From Nocardia sp. NBC_00565 (lineage in GTDB: Bacteria > Actinomycetota > Actinomycetes > Mycobacteriales > Mycobacteriaceae): a stretch of 64,000 nucleotides of DNA. The notes beneath the pieces were generated by a model. It was not told where the DNA came from. It saw only the letters and a list, made by a program, of their open reading frames with translations, and ran no database searches. Below, in pieces: positions 60,470 to 64,000 of this stretch. The stretch lies in the NCBI RefSeq assembly GCF_036345915.1, contig NZ_CP107785.1, positions 1,426,001-1,490,000 on the forward strand. The letters are read 5' to 3'. Every line of letters starts with the position of its first letter. Position 1 is the first letter of the stretch. A program made the translations under genes and the position numbers.

Positions 60470-60862
60470 ATGACATACACCCGTACCGGACTTCTGCGAA
60501 CCGCCGTCGCGCTCGGCGGTCTGCTGGCGGCGGGCGCGCTACTGGTTCCGGCCTCCGCCTCCGCGCAACCGGGCGTCGGCGGCGGACTGATCGAGACGAC
60601 ATGCACCTTCGCCCAGGTGGACGCGGCCATTCACGCCGAAGCGCCCAAGCTGGCCGAACGTCTGGACAGCCATCCCGATCGCAAGGCGAAGCTGCAGGAG
60701 TTGCTCGCGCTGCCGGTCGACCAGCGCAAGCAGCGCGCCCAGCAGTGGCTCGACGCGCACCCGAACGCGAAGACCAAGATCGAGGAGAAGCGCAACTCAC
60801 CGGAGGGGCAGCAGAAGGTCGACAAGCTGCGGAATATCGCCAACAGCTGCCACAACTACTGA
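60470..60862 (+). CDS. Secreted hemophore-related protein
   Basis: A 130-residue protein with a signal peptide (about residues 1-32, cleaved after ASA). The mature part is helical and has two cysteines (TTCTFAQVDAAIHAEAPKLA and the closing NIANSCHNY), with FAQVDAAIHAEAPKLAERLD, PVDQRKQRAQQWLDAHPNAK. This is the pattern of hemophore-related proteins of mycolic-acid bacteria, named after the heme-carrier Rv0203. Heme binding is not shown here. ATG 60470 is preceded by GAAAGG. Confidence 0.85.
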   Translation: MTYTRTGLLRTAVALGGLLAAGALLVPASASAQPGVGGGLIETTCTFAQVDAAIHAEAPKLAERLDSHPDRKAKLQELLALPVDQRKQRAQQWLDAHPNAKTKIEEKRNSPEGQQKVDKLRNIANSCHNY

Positions 60863-60868
60863 GGCGAT

Positions 60869-60898
60869 GGCGGGTGGCGCTAGCGGGTGCCGCCCGCC
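60869..60898. terminator. Candidate bidirectional terminator
   Basis: GGCGGGTGGC and GCCGCCCGCC form a ten-pair stem with one wobble and a ten-base loop, between the convergent hemophore and histidine kinase genes (stops at 60862 and 60880). There is no long T tract, and the stem overlaps the last codons of the kinase. Confidence 0.45.
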
Positions 60899-62055
60899 TT
60901 CTCGTTCGGGATGCTGACGATGACGGTGAGTCCGCCCTCGGGTCGCGCCGTCGCCCGGACCTCGCCGCCGTGGGCATTCGCGACTGATCGCACGATCGAC
61001 AGACCCAGTCCCGCGCCGCGGCTGTTCGGTGTGTGGGCGGACTCGGCGACGCGTTCGCCGGAGGCCAGTCTGCGGAACGGTTCGAAGAGTCCATCGACTT
61101 CGAAGGCCGGTACGACCGGGCCGGTATTCTCGACGATCAGTTGGGCGCTGCCCGCCGTGCTCGCCGATCTGATCGCGACCCAACCGCTTTCGCCTACGTT
61201 GTAGCGAATCGCGTTGTCGGCCAAGTTCTGTGCGAGTCGTTCCAGCAGCACCGGATCACCGGAAACCGGAGCCGCGGCGAGGTCGGCGCGGATCTCGATA
61301 CCGGCCTGGTCGGCGACGGCGACGACGCGGCGCGCAATCTCGGCGAGGTCGACTCGGCTGCGTTCGATGAGTCGCGGTTCACTGCTCGCGAGCACCAGCA
61401 GGCCGTCGATCAGCCGCTCGTGCCGATGATTGACCTCCAGCAGCGTGGCGCCGAGCCTGCGCGTCGACTCAGGTGCGTCGGGATCGTCGAGTGCCACCTC
61501 GATCAGCGTGCGATTGATGGTCAGCGGTGTGCGCAGTTCATGTGAGGCATTGGCGACGAAGCGCCGCTGGCCGTCGAAGGCGCGATCCAGCCGCTCCAGC
61601 ATGGCGTCGAAAGTGTCTGCCAGATCCTTGATTTCGTCATCGGGTCCGGTCAGATCGATGCGTTCGTGCAGACTGCGGTCGGCCACCCGGCGAGCCGTCG
61701 CGGTGATCTGCTGCAGCGGGTTCAACACTCGCCCGGCCAACAGCCAACCCAGTCCACCGGCCGCGATCCCGATCGCGCCGAGCGAGACCAGCGACCAGAC
61801 CAGCATGGCCTCCAGGGTGTCTCGGCGTTCCTTCGCGGCCTGCGCGGTCAGTGCCGCATACAGTTCCTCGGAAACGATCGGGCGGTTACGTTTGGTCAGA
61901 TACTCGCGCACGAGGCGCTGCGCACCGACCCCGTAGCGTCGATCCAGCGACTGGTCCAGATAGAAATACATCAACGCGACCAGAATCGCCCCGGCGATGA
62001 AGAACGCGCCCGCGTACAGCAGGGTGAGCCGCAGCCGAATGGTGCGTCCCCTCAT
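60880..62055 (-). CDS. Sensor histidine kinase
   Basis: A 391-residue kinase with two membrane helices (about residues 8-30 and 85-107) around a short extracytoplasmic sensor, a HAMP domain, the H-box FVANASHELRTPLTINRTLI, N-box LAQNLADNAIRYNVG, and G-box GAGLGLSIVRSVANAHGG. The ATG overlaps the response regulator stop by four bases. The pair resembles CutS/CutR-type systems of actinobacteria. The signal is unknown. Confidence 0.92.
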   Translation of the reverse strand: MRGRTIRLRLTLLYAGAFFIAGAILVALMYFYLDQSLDRRYGVGAQRLVREYLTKRNRPIVSEELYAALTAQAAKERRDTLEAMLVWSLVSLGAIGIAAGGLGWLLAGRVLNPLQQITATARRVADRSLHERIDLTGPDDEIKDLADTFDAMLERLDRAFDGQRRFVANASHELRTPLTINRTLIEVALDDPDAPESTRRLGATLLEVNHRHERLIDGLLVLASSEPRLIERSRVDLAEIARRVVAVADQAGIEIRADLAAAPVSGDPVLLERLAQNLADNAIRYNVGESGWVAIRSASTAGSAQLIVENTGPVVPAFEVDGLFEPFRRLASGERVAESAHTPNSRGAGLGLSIVRSVANAHGGEVRATARPEGGLTVIVSIPNEKAGGTR

Positions 62056-62708
62056 CGGATGCGGTACCCCACGCCCGCCTCGGTCTCGATCACCGGCGGA
62101 TCGCCCAACTTTCGGCGCACCATCATGATCGTGTACCGCACCACCCCCGTGAACGGATCGATGTTCTCGTCCCATGCCTTCTCCAATAACTGCTCCGCCG
62201 ACACCACCCCGCCATCGGCCAGCAACAACTCGGCGAGCACCGCGAACTCCTTGCGCGACAACGAGACCGGCTCGCCGTCGCGGGTGACCGCCAGCCGATG
62301 CGGATCGAGCCGAATGCCCGCCCGCTCGAGCACCAGCGGTGTCGCGGGCCGCGCCCGCCGCCCCAGCGCTTGGATCCGGGCCACCAACTCCGCGAACGCG
62401 AACGGTTTGGTCAGATAGTCGTCGGCGCCGAGGCCGAGCCCGGCGACCCGCTCGGCCACCGCCGCGGCGGCCGTCAGCATCAATATCCTTGCGTCGCTAC
62501 CTGCCTCGGTCAGCGAGGTGCAGACGGTATCGCCGGAGACCGTCGGTAAATCGCGATCGAGCACGATGACGTCATAATCGTGCACCGCGCCCCGCTCCAG
62601 TGCGTCCGCGCCGTCGTACACCACATCGACCGCCATCGCATGCCGCCGCAGCCCATCGGCTATCGCGTCGGCCAGCAACCGTTCGTCTTCGACCACCAGT
62701 ACCCGCAC
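62052..62708 (-). CDS. OmpR-family response regulator
   Basis: A 218-residue regulator. The receiver domain has the acidic pair in VVEDERLL, the phosphorylated aspartate in VIVLDRDLP and the lysine in YLTKPFAFAEL. The C-terminal winged helix contains SLSRKEFAVLAELLLADGGV, VVRYTIMMVRRKLG and a closing GVGYRIR. First gene of the two-component operon. The 150-base gap to the divergent synthase gene may hold its target site. Confidence 0.94.
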   Translation of the reverse strand: MRVLVVEDERLLADAIADGLRRHAMAVDVVYDGADALERGAVHDYDVIVLDRDLPTVSGDTVCTSLTEAGSDARILMLTAAAAVAERVAGLGLGADDYLTKPFAFAELVARIQALGRRARPATPLVLERAGIRLDPHRLAVTRDGEPVSLSRKEFAVLAELLLADGGVVSAEQLLEKAWDENIDPFTGVVRYTIMMVRRKLGDPPVIETEAGVGYRIR

Positions 62709-62860
62709 CCGACCATCGTGCCTGTTGATGCTGTTAGGGCGGTGTTAGTGCGCACGGATACCGGTCAAGTTGGCGATTTCGGCGCAGGGCGTCGACAGGG
62801 AGTGATTCAATCTGCTCGGTGTGCGCTCTGAAGTAGCTGATTGCAGTGAAAGGAGTTCAG

Positions 62861-64000
62861 ATGACCTTGTCGGTCGCCGACCGCATATTCCGTCGCGTGA
62901 GCCGATTCCATACGGAACGGATTGCGACCGCATGGGGCGGGCGGCACATCTTGCACGGCCGAAAGCCGACGCCGGGTGAGGTGGTGCTGACCAGTAATGA
63001 CTATCTGGCGTTGGCGCGTGAACCGCGCATCGTCGCAGCCATGTGCGCATCGCTGCAGGACACCGGGGGTGCGGCGGCACCGTCGGGGGTCTTCCTGCAC
63101 GGTGTCGACCATCCGCAGATCATGTTGGAAAAGGCGCTGGCCGAACATATGCGGGCGGCGGGCGGAATTCTGTGCCAATCCGGCTGGGATGCCAATGTCG
63201 GGTTGATGCAGTCGATCGCCGACGCGCAGAGCCCGGTGTATGTCGATCACATCGCTCACATGTCGCTGTGGCACGGTGCGAAAACGGCTGGTGCGCCGGT
63301 GTATCCGTTCCGGCACAATTTTCCGGGCCACCTGCGCGACGAGGTCCGCAAACACGGGCCGGGCATCGTCGTGGTCGACGCGGTCTACAGCACCAACGGC
63401 AGTCGCTGTCCGCTGACCCAGATCTGTGATGTCGCCGAGGAGACCGGCAGCGTGCTGGTGGTCGACGAATCGCATTCGCTGGGCACCGATGGGCCACAAG
63501 GCGCGGGCATGGTGGTGGCGCTGGGCCTCGCGGAGCGGGTACCGTTCCGAATCGCCAGCCTCGCTACGGCTTTCGCGGGGCGCGCCGGATTCATCGCCAC
63601 CAACAATATCGATTTCGTCGACTACTTCAAGATGGAGTCCGATCCCGCGGTCTTCTCCGCGACGCTGCTGCCGCACGATATCGCGGGCCTGGCCGCGACG
63701 CTCGACGTGATCCGCGCCGACGACTGGCGGCGGGTCCGCCTGCGCGAGGTCGCCGCGGTCGTGCGCCGTGCCCTGATGGCGCTGGAATTCGATCTGGAGG
63801 GTTCGGCGAGCCATATCGTCGCGCTGCAGACCGGACCCGATCAGCGCACCATCGCGATCCGCGACTTCCTGGAGGCCCGAGGCGTTTTCGGTTCGGTCTT
63901 CTGCTGGCCCGCCACCGCCCGCGACCGCGCTCTGATCCGCTTCTCCATGCATGCCGGACTCACCGATACACAGCTCGACCGACTCATCCAGTCCTGCACC
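62861..64000 (+). CDS. CqsA-like autoinducer synthase, PLP lysine replaced, runs off the window
   Basis: At least 380 codons from ATG 62861 (AAAGGAG upstream); the stop lies beyond the window, and CqsA is about 389 residues long. It matches the alpha-oxoamine-synthase fold and specifically CqsA, which makes the CAI-1 alpha-hydroxyketone signal: SNDYLALARE, LCQSGWDANVGLMQSIA, HMSLWHGAKTAGAPVYPFRH, HGPGIVVVDAVYSTNGSRCP, VVDESHSLGTDGPQGAGM, SATLLPHDIAGLAATLD. Where CqsA has SLAKTFAYRAG with the PLP lysine, this reads SLATAFAGRAG, with Thr236 (ACG at 63566-63568). The first 30 residues also diverge from biotin-type KAPA synthases. Confidence 0.85.
   Translation, partial: MTLSVADRIFRRVSRFHTERIATAWGGRHILHGRKPTPGEVVLTSNDYLALAREPRIVAAMCASLQDTGGAAAPSGVFLHGVDHPQIMLEKALAEHMRAAGGILCQSGWDANVGLMQSIADAQSPVYVDHIAHMSLWHGAKTAGAPVYPFRHNFPGHLRDEVRKHGPGIVVVDAVYSTNGSRCPLTQICDVAEETGSVLVVDESHSLGTDGPQGAGMVVALGLAERVPFRIASLATAFAGRAGFIATNNIDFVDYFKMESDPAVFSATLLPHDIAGLAATLDVIRADDWRRVRLREVAAVVRRALMALEFDLEGSASHIVALQTGPDQRTIAIRDFLEARGVFGSVFCWPATARDRALIRFSMHAGLTDTQLDRLIQSCT

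Noticed and set aside
62807..63952. 381-codon minus-strand frame opposite the CqsA-like gene
   Set aside because: Antisense shadow; the plus-strand frame has a ribosome-binding site and clear CqsA similarity.
60880..64000. Classic CqsS-type quorum-sensing pair next to the CqsA-like gene
   Set aside because: The neighbouring kinase has a two-helix periplasmic sensor and an OmpR partner, unlike the six-helix CqsS receptor.

Overview
The window is high-GC actinobacterial DNA, most likely from Nocardia or a close mycolic-acid relative. The clues are a CYP125-type steroid P450 with a KstR-like operator, a PknK-type kinase, a DUF3556 membrane protein, a mycobacterial-style hemophore-related secreted protein, a secreted S33 hydrolase and a family 2A encapsulin locus. 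These are genus-level inferences from protein content. No rRNA or tRNA gene and no CRISPR array was seen.

Layout. 0-2.8 kb: the end of a probable fructose PTS permease, ptsH, a decayed methyltransferase, an ABBA aromatic prenyltransferase, and a MarR gene fused head to head with a ring-opening dioxygenase, both missing their 5' ends. 2.8-6.3 kb: a GAF regulator, aldehyde dehydrogenase and DUF779 unit. 6.4-11.5 kb: a P450 without the ExxR arginine, then a PknK-type kinase/ATPase. 11.5-12.3 kb: EAL and SAM-methyltransferase remnants. 12.3-17.6 kb: a coupled operon of amino-acid permease, FMN 2-hydroxyacid oxidase, RidA, MppJ-like methyltransferase and FAD 2-hydroxyacid dehydrogenase. 17.7-19.7 kb: an MFS/TetR pair around a striking nested inverted repeat. 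19.7-31.7 kb: mixed genes, including an alpha/beta hydrolase, YggT, a PheC-like secreted protein, DUF3556, MsrB/MsrA, a CGNR regulator with an EamA permease, YaeQ and an M3 peptidase, with several gene remnants between them.

31.7-37.1 kb: a five-gene operon (P450, hydrolase, SDR, Baeyer-Villiger/FMO, TetR) joined by stop/start overlaps and preceded by palindromes. 37.4-46.5 kb: TerD-AIM24, a GerW-like protein, an S33 hydrolase, a DUF4015 glycosidase-like protein, a polysaccharide deacetylase, and a DHA2 efflux pump fused to three carboxypeptidase-regulatory-like domains. 46.6-51.2 kb: an F420-type oxidoreductase and the family 2A encapsulin shell with its cysteine desulfurase cargo. 51.5-55.0 kb: CYP125 and an MFS/MarR pair. 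55.8-59.6 kb: a ferredoxin, ferredoxin reductase and P450 cassette lying between diverged direct repeats. 59.7-64 kb: a methyltransferase, a hemophore-related protein, a two-component system and an almost complete CqsA-like autoinducer synthase in which the expected PLP lysine reads as threonine.

The strongest leads are the encapsulin/desulfurase nanocompartment, the CqsA-like enzyme with Lys-to-Thr at the cofactor site, the repeat-flanked P450 redox cassette, the 2-hydroxy/2-oxo-acid methyltransferase operon, and the P450-FMO operon with its own TetR.
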